A stretch of DNA of 64,000 nucleotides from Phalacrocorax aristotelis (GCF_949628215.1 NC_134297.1:3410001-3474000); one strand, 5' to 3'; shown: positions 44,001-59,480, counted from the stretch's first letter. Notes: generated by a model not told the origin, from the letters alone. Numbers and translations: made by a program.

Positions 44001-47000
44001 GCTACTCAGCATTTAGAGAAGATTGTAAGGGGTGCTAGCAGAAAAAGAAGGATTATCTTCTAACGTAGTACTTCAGGTTTAGAAATAAATAAGCAAAAAG
44101 TAGTCCAGGAGAGGCATGGTGCCCTGCATGGCTTCTGATGGTATGAGAGAGTCAGAACAGTGAATTTACTTCCCCTTCTTTCTTTCAGGATGTTCTTTTA
44201 CTTTGTGAGCTGCTGCTTTTCATAATCCTGTTGACCATATCAAACAATTCCTCTTCAGCCTTATTCCTCTGCCACTTTATGTTTGTAAACATTTACACCC
44301 TCTTAATTTAATCCTCTCTTAGTTATGCTGTATTTGTTTAGAGGCCTCCTAAGGTGCCATTTATCTTGCTTAACTTCAAAAGTCTTTGAGGTCAACATCT
44401 CTATCTGAACTGTTTGTCTAGATTGCCTTTATAGTTAGTGGAAGAAAATAAGCACATCTAGGGGACCATTTCTTATCCTAAAGTAGGTATCTAAAATTGG
44501 TCAGGTGAATGTCGGAATGCCTGCTTGCCTTCATCCAGCTCTGGATTCAGGTGAGATTTGCAGTACCTTTTAGCCTGAAAATGTCTGGGTTTTTTGTTCC
44601 ACAAATTCCTGTCTAGTTGCTAGTGCTATGTTGGATTTTAGTTCCTGGATGCTGTTTCGGGCTGTCAGTGTGAGGATTTTGGAAGGGGGAGATTGACCTT
44701 GGAGGGACACCTAAGGCTTGCTTTGGGACCTCCCTCCATGTAGTGGGTGGCTGAGTAGGGCATGTTAGAGGAGGTGTTTCCGTGTTACTTCTGTGAGACT
44801 GCGTACGAGTGTGCCTGCGTTGGCTCGCTTCAGAGCTCTTCTGGCCCAGACACACTCGGGCAGGCCGGCTGGCTTTGGGCGTTGCTCTGTTCTGCTGTTT
44901 GTAGCAGGCGACACATGGCTGAGCGAGAGAGATAAGGGTTTTATTCTTTGCAAGGACATACTGGGGCTGGGATGAAATTCAGCCATTTGCAGGCTTTGGT
45001 AGGCCACTGAAGGATGATCAGAACTCTGCTGTATCCTGTTATGACACTAAAGAAACATTTGTATGCAATTAATCTTTTTTGGTCTCGTAGTTAACTGTAT
45101 TTTTATTCCTGTAACCATTCCAAACGTGCTGTAGAGTTGAGCAATTGCACGGCTACAGACCTTGCTTTATGTTTCTTTCTGTTTATTAAAGCACAATAAA
45201 AGAATGGAGGCTCTCACTGCTTTTGCAGTACCTTGTTGAGGAACTGATGACTCTTCCTATGCAGTTGCTTGCAAATGAGTTTTATTTATAACAGTGCTGT
45301 AGTTTCTGTTGCTATGATTGGAAAATAGGAGAGGTAGAATTTACACATAGTTACCCTTGAGAGGTTTTAATTGCCGATTTGCTCCTGACTTGGTACTAAA
45401 ATAGACCCTTGTTTCTTATCTGCTTAGATGCACTTTCCCTGTCTTTGGCTGTTTGTAAGTCCCCATAGTAACTTGGACTACTCTAACTGTATGGTGGCAA
45501 AAAAAGTATTATTTTTTTCCCAGCAGGATAGGGGTAAGAACTTCTTAGAAAGCCATGCCTTAGTGTTATTGAGTAGCTAGATGTTTTTATCATGCATCTA
45601 CTTAATTAGTAGAGTTTGTAAGGTGTAACATTTATGGAAAGCTGCAGCACAATGTCTGTTTCTATGAAGTAAAAAGTCTTTGAGGCAAGTCTTCATGTGC
45701 TTTCCATCACTGTGCCTTCGCTATGTTTGCAAATTAGTAGTTGACATAGTCTGTTCATAAACTCATTTTTTTATTTTGCTTTTATTGAAGCTGTCAGAAG
45801 AGAGTACTGTCTGTGGTGTTTACTGTTGGCTAGGAAGCAAATGCTACCAGTTCATGCTGCATAGTTTATTAGGGCTTTTACTGGAAACAGAAGTTGAGGT
45901 GAGCTTGATTTTCTAGTTTTGAATAGAGCTGTGGGCGTCATGATTATTTGGGTGGAGACAGGAACGATATTTCATCTGTTAGCCCAATTGTATAATTCTC
46001 CCTGTGCACATAACTCCTATTATGGCATTTATTAGTGTTTCAAATGGATAACTTAGGAACGATGCTGGGATGTAGGCTACTTCAGTTTTAGACTTCTAAA
46101 AATCTTGTCCAGATTCACAGGAATCAGGGTGCGATGCATTTAGCAGCAAAAAAATACTTGCCAGAGCTAATTACGGAAAGCTGAGAGGGAGTGAGGGATT
46201 GCATGAAAAGTGTGGAGAAATGGTCTGGTGATAATCTAAGCTCTTCAGATACCATTCCTGTCAAAGTGATGTCCATAGGGGTCTAGGTAAATGTGAAATA
46301 TATAAACCCTGCTGCAAGATGGAGGGACCTCTTTGACTTTTCCAGCCTCATTTAGTCTGTTCTACAGAGAACTCTTAGACTGGCTTATCATGGTAGCGAC
46401 TGAGTGCTGGTAGCACATTGACATAACTCATGACTGTCATGTATGGATAGTCCTTCTCCATGTTGTGCCCCTCCCCTTTCTTCCTCTGGAAAATAGTTTG
46501 CCCATTGGAGTGCTTTTTAAGATCGCTGTTCTGTTTTGTTAATGCCTGCTGCACTCCTATTCAGAGATGCCTGAGAAGAAACATGCATCTTACCCTTGGG
46601 GCAGAAGTTGCTGAGGTTATTGAGCTTTGTGGGTGTTCATTCGTGATCTTCTCAGACCATTCTTTAAAAAACAGACTTCTGTGTGGATGAGCATGACCCA
46701 TATAGGAGAAGGGTTTCTTGGTCCTTGAGGGTGGCAGCATTGACCATAGTCTTCCTGCTGGAAAGCAAAGTAGTCTTCTGGTTACTTTCAGAACTATTCT
46801 GTATTGTATTGTAAAAGTAGTGATTTAGGCATTGAGGATTATTTGGCAGTCCATCTGAAGGTAGTGTAGAGCATTCATGTATTTGCCTGGGGAAAGCAGT
46901 GCAGACACCTGTACTGGTTATTTTGCATATTTCATTACTATATCCCAAGGTCTTTTGATTATTTCAAGAAGTGGGGTCTCCTACTGAATTTGTGCCTTAA

Positions 47001-50000
47001 GCATTTTGTGTGAATCCTGTTCAGTGAGTAGCTTCAGTGCCTGCTTATGTTTCCCTCCTTTACCAAGAAGCTTTGGAGTATCATTAACACAATTTTTGGT
47101 ATTAACTGGTTTTTTACCCATTTTTTCCAGTGTTCTGGGTAGCGTTGTTTGCCTCATGGTTACAAGCATCAACCCCCACCCTGGCCAGCCCAGCGCTATA
47201 GCTTGTAGTTATGCAAAGTGCCTCAAAGAGGGGCAGTGTTTGCCTTGGTCTGGAGACTGAATTCTCCACTTAAACCCCTAGGTGGTCCTTCTGGGTCACC
47301 GGGGAAGTATGTTGGCTGTGCTGCTTGAAAGATAAGCTTAGGCTCTTGCTTTCAAGGCTTTATCCTCCAGGTTTCTCGGTGAATACCCCTTCCTTCCCCC
47401 TGAAAATTAGCAGTAGGAGACTCATTAATGAATCCCACTTGTATTATCCTTCAGTTTCTAGACTGGGTGATTTGGGACGCTAATGAAAATGCTTCTTGTG
47501 GCATTCCTAAGGCTCCACAAATATTCCTCTGCCTAAGCACTCTCCTTTCTTTCACTCTAGTCATGATATTTTATCTGCTTTGAGATAACTAGATTGTTCT
47601 TGTGTAAGAGATGTCAGTAGCACTAAGAGAAAATAGACCTGAATGCGTACTTTCTGGTAGGTGATGCTATGTCCTGTTCTGTGGCCCTGTTCTGGATAAT
47701 TACTAGGTTTAAAGAACAGAAGTGTTAGTTCATGTCTCAGCTTGATTAAACTAAGGGTCAGGAGCCTGGATGTAGATAATGTCTTAACGTCAGGAGAGAG
47801 CTCAAAATAAGGATGGGGGAAGCAGTAGCAAAGTAATTAGTAAGATGAAAAGGGATGTAAAACCTGCCGTGTTTGATTAAGAAGGTACAAGGAATAAAAT
47901 ACAAGGCAGGATACATACAAAATAGGAACAGCACACTTAGCAAAAGACAGGAAGAAACAAGGTTTGCTCATTTTTCTTTTAAAAGAAAACATTTAAAAAT
48001 AAATATATTAAAAATGACAGGAAGAAGCAGTGTCCTTATGTTTAAAATGTAAGCATAAGTATAAATAGTAAAAACAAAACAAACAATGTTCATACTGTGA
48101 CATTCACAAATCATCTACTAAACATCACTTATGCTTTGTTATTACTCTGCATCCTTGCCTTGAGTATTTTCAGTATTGTGTGTGTTTGACTTCTAAGACC
48201 AATGGGCAGGAACCCTTTCTTGCATGGTCACACCATTTAGCAAAGTCTAAGAAACATTGCTGTTTACATCTGTTGGCAAATGCTTAAATATTATCTCTGT
48301 GGCTATTTTGAGCTTTGTTTTGACAACACTGAAACTTCTGGGCTCTGTGATGTCAGTTGGTAAGGTACTTCATTAAATTGCCTTGGCACTGGAAAAGCAA
48401 ATGAATGGTGCCCTTTGTGAGGGTGAATACCTGGGGTGGAAGAGATCCTAAGCCCAAGCACATGAGTTCCTCTACTTGAAGTAATTTCATTGTAATCTGT
48501 CTGGGTCATTGTCATGTTAGTTACTTGGATACTGTCAAATGTCCCACTGAAGATAGGCGGTGTCCCTTGTAGGACTGGTATGCTAACAGTGGATGCTGTC
48601 CTGGAAGTGGCACTTGGGTCTCAGTTCATTTAAGGGTTCAGAAAAACTAAACCCTTTATCACCAGAGAACAGGGCTATGTGAAAGATGGACTGAACTGTG
48701 TGAATTGAGCAAAAGGGCCTCTTTTGGTGGTTATAAAGAAGTTACAGTGTTGATGCTAGAAACCTAAGGTAGAGTCCCCAGGTTATGGGAGTTCCTGTTT
48801 GCTCTCAGTTGGCACAAGAAAGGTGTATGCAAGGGCAAGACTCGAATTGGTTTCTGTCTGCTCCTAAGCTTTTGAATTACGTATTGGAAGTCTTCAGAGA
48901 TAATGGTGGAAATCTTAATTTTACCTAAGTGCTGTTCCTCGAGACCATGAGTAGCAGCACAACTATGCTTGTTTATGTGAGAAGCTGATCTTCAGTTTAT
49001 TTGCAGACTGTGAATCCTGGTTTGTAGTATTACAGGCAATCATTTTACCAAGAGCTTGGGTGACTTCCCAAGATAAACCAGTAACTAATGAAGAGTTAGA
49101 TGCTCTTTTATGGAGTCCTGAATGAGCTGTTACGCTGGATGGAAGGGGGTTGGCAGGCTTAGGTGGGACCTGAATTGACCTGAGGAAGCAAGTCTAGAGG
49201 AGAAGACCCCTCTATTTAATAAAACAGTAGACTGATCTGAGGCAGGTACAGGATTCTGGGTTCACCACTCCCATAAACATACAAGCTTCAACCTGCAGGC
49301 TTACCTGAAGTATCTGATGGCTGCTTGAAAGTCTTTTTACCCTGTTATGATAGTGGCTGTTAGTGTAGCTTATTGGCAGCACATCAGACAAGGCGTCTCC
49401 TCTCAGTACTCCCATGGCACAGAGGCACCATTGCATGCTTCTGTTGTGCCCAGATGCAAAAGAATATTCTGATGAGTATGGGCTGAGATCAAAGGTACCA
49501 GAAAAGTGTTGGGAAAAGGGGCTAAGAGGAGAATTGAAGGAGGGAAGCTGTAATGAGCGAGGAGAAAAGGAAATAGGAAAAAGCTGCAATGTAAGACATG
49601 AGAAAGCCAATAGGAAGTGAGTGAGAGGGAGAGAAATGGGAGAGGTGGTGGCAACTGCAGGATAGGAGAGGGGTTTCCTGTGGGCCTTCAGAATGCACTG
49701 GCAGACGTCAGCCGTAAAGGACTAAGACCTGCTGGTGTAAGGCAAAAAACCCTGACAAGGCAGGGCTACAGCTGTGTGAGTTTTCTGTGGGGGACTGAAG
49801 ATACACATTTGGTGTCTGGGAGTGCCTGTCTGTTTCTTGAGGAGGCTGTGCGGGTACTGTTCGGGACTAGAAAACTCAGCTGTTATAATGCCTTCTAAAA
49901 TTTTGCTGTGGTTGGAGTGACAGCAAGTCCCATGTGGCAGTATTTGAGCCACGATGATGGTAACTCCTGTTCTTTTTTTTTTGCAAGTAAGAAAATAATG

Positions 50001-53000
50001 CGGTTTTCCGATCTGTGTCGATAGGATATTCTTTTCCACCTTCTGAAAAATTATGATTGTACGATGTCCCAAATTAGACAGTGACTTCCGCCAGAAGTAA
50101 GCTGTTCTTCTCACATCATTTCTGTTTTAAGAGTGATTTTTCCCTGCTGCTGTAGACAGCTGTATAGCTTTCTAACCTGACTTAGGTAGGCAGCATCATA
50201 ACAAATTTGAAAAATATTCAGGGGGAACTAATACAGAGAAGGGGATGAATTTAAATCATATGAACTCCCTAAATGTAAGGGTAGGGGGATTGATGGTTTA
50301 TCAGAAATACTTCTGTGTCGAGGATAAAAGTTCTTAGCTTAGATATCTCATAATGATGAACTGCAGCTCTCAAGTTGGCAATTTGTTCTTGTTGTCTGTT
50401 GAGAGACACAAAATGATAGGTTGTGGTTTGCCCTGCATAGTCCCTGTGGTTTCAGTAGCGGAAGTGGTTCATGTGGGTGCAGATCTGATCTTAGCAAACC
50501 AACAAGCTCAATCACTTTGGCTGGTGAAGGTGGTATGGGGATACTGCAGACAGCTGTTTGCAATTGTTGTGGGATTTCCTTTGTTGTAAGGATGTGTCCA
50601 AGTCTGTAGGGCACTGGTAAAATGAATACCTTTGTCACAGACTTCTACTCCGGAGTTACAATGGAACGTTCAACAGTAAAAGCAGTATCTTGTGACAGTT
50701 CGGAAATGGGTACATGATCTAAAAGAACTTTGCTCTGTATCTGCTCTAGTTGCTTCAGTGGCGGATGCTTTGGTGTATGTGTTTGATAATACTTACTTAA
50801 TGTTTGGTAAGTATAATGTTGCCAAGCACAGCAGCCCTTTCAGTAGTATTGAAAGCCCCAAGTTTTACACTCGGATGCGTCGGGTCTATGAAGTTATGTA
50901 AAATATTCAGCCACTCACACAATGGAAATTGTTGTGAGAATAAAACCCTGTAATATTTGGGGGTGGTGGGGGATGGGGAAAGGCAAGCATACTTTCCTGT
51001 TCTTCCAGTGTGGAAAGATGTAGGAATGTTGGTGATAGCTTTGAACGCTAGAGTGTTGTTTACTTTGGATGTTAACCAGTGCAACTTAAGCTGTATGTGT
51101 TGCATAGCAAACCTTGACCTCCTCTCCCTTTTCCTTTTAGTAGACTTACTAATGAGTGCAAAACCTGATAATGAGACATTAACTCTGTTTTTCAGTGTCT
51201 GCACCTGGTCACCTGTGCTTTTGACTCCCCCTCTGTAGATGGGGTATCTGGCTGTGCTCTGGCCCTAGTAATCCAGATGTGGAGTCCCTGGTTTAGGCTA
51301 GAAATGCTGCCTGGTGGGTGCCAGGCGAAGGGCAAGAGTCACTGTATGCTGATCACGGCTTGTTTTAACAGTTAGCACCAGCCTTACTGGAGGAGGCTCT
51401 TTCTCTCAGCAGAGCTCCTGGGTCACATGTAAAACAGAAGCAGATCATTAAGCTTAGCTGGAAGGGGGAGAGGAAGTAGCCTTGCAACAGGTTTGAGTTT
51501 TCGGCAGCCTGCAACTCAAAATGCTTTTGCTGGAATTCAGCCAGATGGAGACAACTTGCCCCTTTCTCCTGCCTTTTGAAAAAAAAAAAAAAATTATCAT
51601 GGCTCTGGCTACTGGGAGGCAGCTTCGCTGAGCCTGCTTACTTACTGCAATGACCAGAACATCACAGTAGCTCAGAGTGTGCTGAAAATCTTGCTCCATC
51701 TGTTGCTCTTTATATATGGAGAAAAATGTCTCCTTCAAATCTATAACATACTACTTAGAATATTGATGGGTGTTGATCAGTTATTGGATCAGCAAGGGGC
51801 TTCAGAAACTTGAAGTTTACTCCATCAAAATAAGTTGGTTCCTCTGCTTTTATTGGGAACTGGGAATGTATTTTTCCAAAAGTAAGTGTTCATTTAGAGT
51901 GTATGTAGGGATTTAGGATTTGGTTTTTTTTTTTAATTTTTTATATATTTTTATAAATGAAGTGTCTTCTAGCTCAAAACTACAGTTGTCCCCAAAAGAG
52001 CATTTCAACAGCTAGGTAAAGAGGAAAAAAATAACAAAGAACATACAAATAATGAGGTGGGGTTTGGGTTTGTTGTTTTGTTTTTTTTTTTAAAAAGACC
52101 TTGTACCTGGTTGTGAGACAGGCACAAAGGGAATCTGGACACTTCAAACAAGGACTGTTCTGTTCAGGGACCTTGTTTATTTAAATCCTCATGTGAAATC
52201 GCTTCATCATCTTCTCAGAGTTGTATTTGGATTGGTTTGCTGGGGTAGTAAATTTGAAATACAATGATTAGCTGTGTGGCAATGAGAAGCCTACGAAAAT
52301 ATCTGGGACCCAAAAATGGAAGGCTTGTTTCCTGTGGGATTTTAAGAAATGCTTTCTCAGCCGTGCTCAAGCTAGCATTCCTGAAGGTGGTCGCATGATC
52401 TGAGAATCCATGAGCACTGCATCCTCCCTTTGTCTCCGTTACCTCTCCAGCTGTGTGTGCACTGGATATAGATGTCAGGCTGCATGAGTCTGGCACAGGA
52501 ATAACAGATCTGTGGGGCAGCCCTTTGTCAGTGACAAATACTTTGGCTGTCACCCTGGCCCCAGGATCTGTTTCTCAATGGCAGTCAACCCGATTCAGTT
52601 GCATGATAATGTGCGGGAAGAAATGCCCAGTAGCAAACGAATTTTGTCTTGTAAGATTGTAAGCTGCCTCTACTCTCCCCCTCCTCTCTCTTTTCCATCA
52701 CGTGGAGATGTTTGCTTTAGATTAAAGCACTCCTGTTGGCATCCTGGTGGTTTCCATGCTGCAGTGGGTCTGATTACATATATTCCATTTTCAGAACCCC
52801 GGGCAGAAAATACCTTGGGAGAAATTGCCTTACTGCGGGCCGTTCACAAAACTAAACAAAACTATAATTCCCTTACTGATGTAATGCACTGAGTACTGAT
52901 GTTCTGCTAGTGATCAGTGCTTAATTTTTATGTTTGCAAGTTTCTTGCGTATGTAGTAACTTGAATAATCTCGGTTACTTAAACTTAGCTGTTGGTTATG

Positions 53001-56000
53001 GTGATAACGCGTTTTGTTAAATCCTGTGAGGATGTTTGAACGTGGACAACTGCTGATGGGTAGTGAACATGTTCAGTTAATACGGTATAGCGGAAATTGG
53101 AGAGGGAGGTCTGTGTTGTGGCATTTGGAGCATGCTTTGATACAACATTGAGGGAGTTGTGATTTCTTGCAAGCATGAATGACTCAGATCTAGCTGATAA
53201 GAATAACAGCTATATTAAAGTTTCTGTAGGTAAGCTGCATGCATGCTCTGCTTAAATAGAAATTATAATACTTAATTTTGTATATTTGATGGTCAAATGT
53301 TATCTGAAAAGCGGCTGCAATCGCTGTGTTAAAATTTGCCTGGTTTTAGTACTATTGCCCCTCCAGAGGCTAAGGCAGGAAGAGTCTCTTGAGGCTGCAG
53401 CAGTACTCGGCTTGTGAGCAAATATTAAAAAATTCGGATGAATCAGCTACCAGGCCCCACTAAAGTGCTGGCCTGCCGCTTTGAGGAAATGTACACTTGT
53501 AATTATACTGGTGTAACTAGCTATGTGAACGCTCTTGCTCTGGAATTTCAAAGTAAGAGGCAGATGCACTGTCGTAGCTACAATGATAAAGTTTTCTGGC
53601 AAGACCTAAAACTTTTTTCTCCCTGCCCGTCTCCTGACCCCTTGTATGGCTTTGGTGGTGTGCTTTAGGCATGATGATTGCTGTGAAGGGGGAGATGGAG
53701 AGCCCTGGAAAAGACTGTTGATTATGCATTGGCTTGAGGGCAAAGGAGAAATTGTCAATAGGACAGACTCAGAAATAAAAGTAATTCTAGGGGAGATAAC
53801 TCAAACTGGTATTTGGCTTATAGACAACATCTGGAAACACTGCAAACTCTAAACGTTGGTGGTTTTATGTTCCTTGTCACACTGAAGCGATGAGAGAATG
53901 GAATTATGTTTTAGTGCATTAAGGAAATGGATTTATGCATTTTCAGAAGCTGGGGCTGTGAATACAGGTATCGCTACCTTGCATTTTGGTGTGTTGCCCC
54001 CCCTTCTTTCAGAATTTGGGGAGTGTAAGGCTACAATTGCAGAATACAGTAATGATGAAGTCAGTGCTGGCTTGCTTGTTGGGTCAATATTTTGATGCAT
54101 TTCATGTCCTTTAATTATTTTTATATGTATTGTACTGTAAAGCTGGGGCGGGGTGAAGCCTACAGTGAGTTGAGAATGCCCTGCAAAAATCTTTGGAAGG
54201 ACTAAGTTAAGCTCACCCGCTTTGTCCTAGTTCTCGATATATAGTGAGCAGTCGGTAGAGTTTTGTGGCTTTTTTTTAGACCTGGAAGTATTTATTGCTG
54301 AAAATTCCCAGCTCTACAGTGTACCATAACAAGGTACTGAGTGCTAAAACCATGTTTATTGGTCTTGTGTTCTCTCTTTGAATTATGACACAATTTTAGC
54401 AACTATGTTTGGCAGTTTGCTACCAGTGAAGTAGATTGTATCTTAGAAAATGGAGCATCCCTGTTTGTATTTTTCTCTCTTTCCAAGTTGTCAACTGTAC
54501 AATAATTACTTGTCTCACTCTTTAGATAAGTGTTCTATTTTGGCATTGTTTCCAGTTTGAATTTAGTGACTGGCATTAATATAATCTTTTGGAGGTCTTC
54601 TGGGGGACTGCTTTTTTTTGTTTTTTTTTTTCTCTTCTTCCTAGTAGGCTTACTGGAATTGGTTGAACTTAATTCAATGACAGGATAAGCAAAAATTTGT
54701 TTAGGCTGTTCTGAAATGTTTAATGCCTTCTAAAATTGTTCATGGTAAAAGATCAAGGAAGGAAACAGTATGACCTTTTAAATGAAGCTCCATATAGCCC
54801 ATTTTCCTATGCCAGAGGTCAGCTGAGACAATCAGAGAATGAAAGAATTAGGGTTCCCTTTCCTAAAGGGTCTTTCACTTTTTGCTTCTACAGATAAGTA
54901 TTTTTTATTGCGTCACTGAATCAGCAGACTTTACAGATGTTTTTTAATCCGTTTCCATATTTGTATCAGAACTTCCTTCTTTTAATTACTCTCTGTGAAG
55001 ATTGTCCAGTAGCATGTTGTGTGTCACAGTAGAAAATGGTTGGTACTTCTGTAAATTTTTCTTTGGTTAGCAGATTCTTTACTTCAGTAATATCTATTAT
55101 TAGTAAATGCTTGCAATTAACAATTTACCTAAAGTTTTAATGACTTCAGTGTTTTCTTTTTTGAAGGTGATTTTTTTTTCAAAGTACAACATCTTGCTTA
55201 GGGTCAATGCAGCCATGCATTAAAAACAGACAGATGTGGTTCAGTCTTGTAATGATTGACTCTGTAAAGTAGGTTGCCAGTCTAATCCTAACTTGTGCTG
55301 ATATGTGCTTTTTAGTCAGCTGTCTGGAGCCTGGAAGGTGGATTTTGTTCAGAGCAGAGTGAGAGTATTTGTGCGGTGAATCGTTCAGTGAGATGCATAA
55401 TAAATTGGGTTGTATCTCAAGCAATAGAGAGCTTTTCTATTTTCTTATCCTCTAGTTCTGCTTATATATTTTTCCACCCTGCTCAGTAAATCAATTTCTC
55501 TTATGTCTAAATCATCCTTGCTTTTTTCTTCATAGGTAGTGCTTCTCTGGAGCTTGTCCTACATTTGATTTGATTTCCTCTTCTTTCTTCTATGCCAGTT
55601 TTGAATTTGAATTTTGCCTGGCATTCTACAGATGCTGTCCCTTGTGTTTCACATAGCAACTCTTGAAGCTGTGTCCACTAATGCACTTAAAGTTGGGGGG
55701 TATTTCTTAGGGGGTTCTCGTCTGGTATCTAGGATCCTAAAGGCATTTGGTTAATTGTCATGTAGCAAAATGCTCTGAATTATGAAAGCTATAGGTCTTC
55801 TGGCTTACTTGCACATGTGTTGCTAGAACTCAGTTACACTTTCCTTCCCAAATATGTTGTATATGCCAAGTGTCTGTGACTTGGTTTCTGTACCTTGCAG
55901 GGTGCCACACAGACTTTTAAAAAAGTAATTACGGTACTGATTTAAGATAGAATGGCTGAGTACTGGTCAAATAATCTGGATAGTATTTCTACTTCAGCAG

Positions 56001-57193
56001 TTGTTTTTTATTGCAAAAATAATTTCCTGTTTCTGTACCTCAGTTTCCTATTTTTCAAACTAAGTTCCAGTAATTTAAGGCATGTTTCTAAGGAGTTGAA
56101 ATAATGAAGGATTTGTATACATGAAGCAGTGATTTTGTAAAATGATTACTTTATCTGACGTAAGCTCTCCTTTAAATGTCTACTCTGACTTGCAGAAATT
56201 CCTAAGAGGAAGCTTCTATATCTTGACCTTCCACTGCCTATTACATAACATACTTCAGATACTCAAATGAAATATTAACGGAGTTGTTCATCAAGTTGTC
56301 TTCTGTTTTCAATAAAGCATACCCAGAGTAGCTGAACAGAATATTTCTTCATCATACGCTGCTTATGAGTTGTTGATATTTCAGGCCAAGAAAAGTTTAT
56401 GAAAGAACACAGTCTATGCTGTGAAGGCAGAGAGGGTGAACTTACCCACTCGGTGTGTGTCAAGTCCGCGCAGTTCTGCACGTGGTAGAAAGGAATCGGC
56501 TGTAGGTGATGGAACAAGTGTGTGGATAACAGCTGCAGGTTGGGCAATGTTTGTGTGCTGCTGCTGTCAGAAACTGTACTGAAGGATCAATATCGGTTAT
56601 GTAAAGACATAATGTCTAAGACCAAGACGTGTCTAAAGCAAAAAGAAAATGCACGTGACTTGAAAATAAGGCAGCATAAGCATAGAGGAAAAAAAGGTAT
56701 AGTTTATAGTTCTCTTGGTGACAAGAAGGAAGTGCTGTTGTGCCTGAAGTATGAGAGTTCTGATCTCTTTATGGAGAGAAAAAACAAAAAAGGACATTCA
56801 CCATACTTGACTAAAGTGAAGTTCAGAGCTTCTAACATCTTTGTGAATTCTCAGTAGGTATCTACATTCTAAATAGTGGCCTGCTGTTTTTGTACTTGAA
56901 AACACTCAGATGTGTCTAAAAAATGCAGGTCATCTAGTGGGCTCTGTGTTCTTGCAGTATCTTGCTGAAATATGTCAGATCTCTTGCACATCACCTTGTC
57001 TGTTCTTTTATAGTTGCACTCCTAAAAAAACATAGTAGCCTTTTGCTGGTTCCTTAAGATGCTGGTTCCTTTTCCTGGTTTACTTAAGATGCGCGGGATG
57101 TATTTTGTTGCTTTATATTAAAGATAGGAGAAATTAACATCCTGATCCAATCAAATAAAAGGGAGAGGATGAGAGTCAGGGCTCATAACATAT

Positions 57194-57233
57194 GGCTCTG
57201 TAAAGTATTTAGAGGCTCTGTAAAGTATTTAGA
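57194..57233 (+). repeat. Exact 20-base tandem duplication
   Basis: GGCTCTGTAAAGTATTTAGA occurs twice head-to-tail with no mismatch. Perfect identity suggests a recent duplication. Confidence 0.95.
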
Positions 57234-59404
57234 TACTCTGATGGGGGAATTGGACAGCCCTTCTGCCTGTTGTTTATGATTTTAAGGGCTAAGGAAGTGC
57301 ATAGGCAAGCTTTTTGTATATTGATGTGATACCTTATAATGCTAGGGGTTCACTGATTAAAAATGCATGTATCCATCTATCCCATATCCTGACAGTATCT
57401 GAACTAAATAATTTTTCAAGAACAGATTTCTTCATCCATGCCTCTTTGAACTTCCCAAAAGTTGTGAGTGAGGTTCGGTCTCTTCAGCTAAGCCGCAAAC
57501 AGGATGCTTAGCACTCAGTGTGTTGAGGCCTTAGGTTTTGTTGTAGAAACTCAGCCGGCAGTGGCAGTGGTCAGATGCGGAGCTCTTCTTGCTGTTTTTT
57601 TTTTTTCACAGGGGTGTGGACTCCGTTCCTTGGGGACCACTTCACTTCCGCTGTATGGAGCTCTGGGAAGCTGTTCTTTTCCCATGCCTGGCTCCTTATT
57701 GGGGTAAAGGTCTGTGAATTCTGCATAAATATTTACCATATCCCAGCCTAACCAGCTGAGAGCTGCTAATACTGTTGTTGAACAAGAAGGAGAGCAACTT
57801 ATGTTGCTTGCAGGGTGTGTCGTTTGTATTATGGTCCTTAATCGACAGAGAGTGTAGGGACCAAAATTGCAGTTACTTGACAAAGAAGGGTGGAACAAAG
57901 GTTTGAAAATTCTGGAAAGTGAAACCTGAAATACAGAGGCTTGTAACTTGTAGTGTGGTATTTTAGAAGCACTGATTTTAACTTAATTTTCTCACCTTTT
58001 ATTAATTATTTTCTAAAACGAAAAAGAAATGGGGCTCAGTGAGGAGGAGTTATCTTACTCTTTTACCATCTTTCCTATATTTTTAGGAGAGATTTCTTTT
58101 TTAATGATGTGGAAAGTGGCATCTCTTTTCTGTGTTTTCTTCCCTTATCTTCCTTTCCTGCTGTTGTTCAGGACTGCAGAAATCTCTGTAGATTTAAAAT
58201 AGTGATACTACATATACAGTTCTAGCCATATCTTAGGTATCTCTAATTTCTTCTAAAACCTGGTTGCACTAGACTTTCTTGCCTTTTTTGGTCAAAGATT
58301 CCGCCCCCCCCCCATTGTTTTTTTTCTTATGTCTTGTGCCTGAGAGAGCACCAAGGGAAGGAAATCTGGGAAATCAGAGTAGGAAGCAAAATATAAGCTT
58401 CCATTCCTGAATCTTTCTTGTTTTTACACTGTTTCCTGGCAGCTGCATTGCTTTGTACTTGAAAGGAATGCATTGTGTTGCTTTTTCCCAAAAGCTTTAG
58501 ATAAAATATAAATAAAAATTCATACCGTAAGATAAGTCCATTATGTGCAAAGCAAAAAACTGCAGCCAACAGTGAAGTCTTACGTGACTGATCTGTAGTT
58601 CTGCAGTGATCATACTGGATAATAATCCTGTTAAGAATCAGTTATTCATATCCCCTTCCCCATTTTAAGTACGGAAGGGAACTTTGTCTCAAGTTGTGAT
58701 GCATGCCACCTGTGTGATGTTAGGAGTCAGGACATAACAGGCTTCGTTCGAAAGGTGGTCAGTGCTTTGGAAAGCAATGTTCTTTCAGAAATTCAGCATT
58801 TGAGGAAAAGCCATCTACAGGACTAGCTCTGTTCGCTTACACCAGTCCCTTCTATATTGTTTTTGCAGTGTAAAAGAAACCTTAGAGCAAGAAATGAATA
58901 AATTCAGTGTTGAGGTCAAGAGTTCATTCTTGTAATAGTTTTCCAAAAGTGCTGTTGCTGCGCTTAAATCCTTTTTCTACTTGATACTTTTCCTGATAGA
59001 CTGAAATTTTGTTTGGATGCTTCAAAGTGTTTCTAACTTTGTTATAATGGCGAAAGCTGTGATATCTATTTAAGAAGCTTTTGAGATTGTTTCACGGCAC
59101 AAACGCATTTCTTTTCCCAAGTGTTGATGCCATAAGAGAGTTTTCATGTTTAAGGGGATTGATTATGTCCCTATGAGGTAAGGGCATAACACGGCCTTGA
59201 AGCATACTCCTGTTGTATTCCTCCAGCTGTTCACCTACCTGAATGGCTTCATATTAAATGTTTTACATGCAAATTTCAAAAAGCACTCTGCTCAGGGTAA
59301 TTTCAGTTACAAGGATATGCTAAGTAATACTCCACAATGTTGTACGTATTTCTTACGACTGTAAAGCAACTTAAAAATCTTAAACTTGTGGTAATATGCA
59401 GTTT

Positions 59405-59480
59405 CATTGAAGGGTAAACTGAGGCACGCAGCTAGGGAATGGGAAGCTCTGTGGAGGGGAGGAGATCTGGTTCTGACCAG
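59405..59480 (-). repeat. MIR SINE fragment, reverse orientation
   Basis: GGGTAAACTGAGGCACGCAG, then CTAGGGAATGGGAAGCTCTG and GAGATCTGGTTCTGACC, resembles reverse-complement MIR (gaaactgaggcacagag...agctagtaagtggcagagc...) with an internal deletion. Confidence 0.5.
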
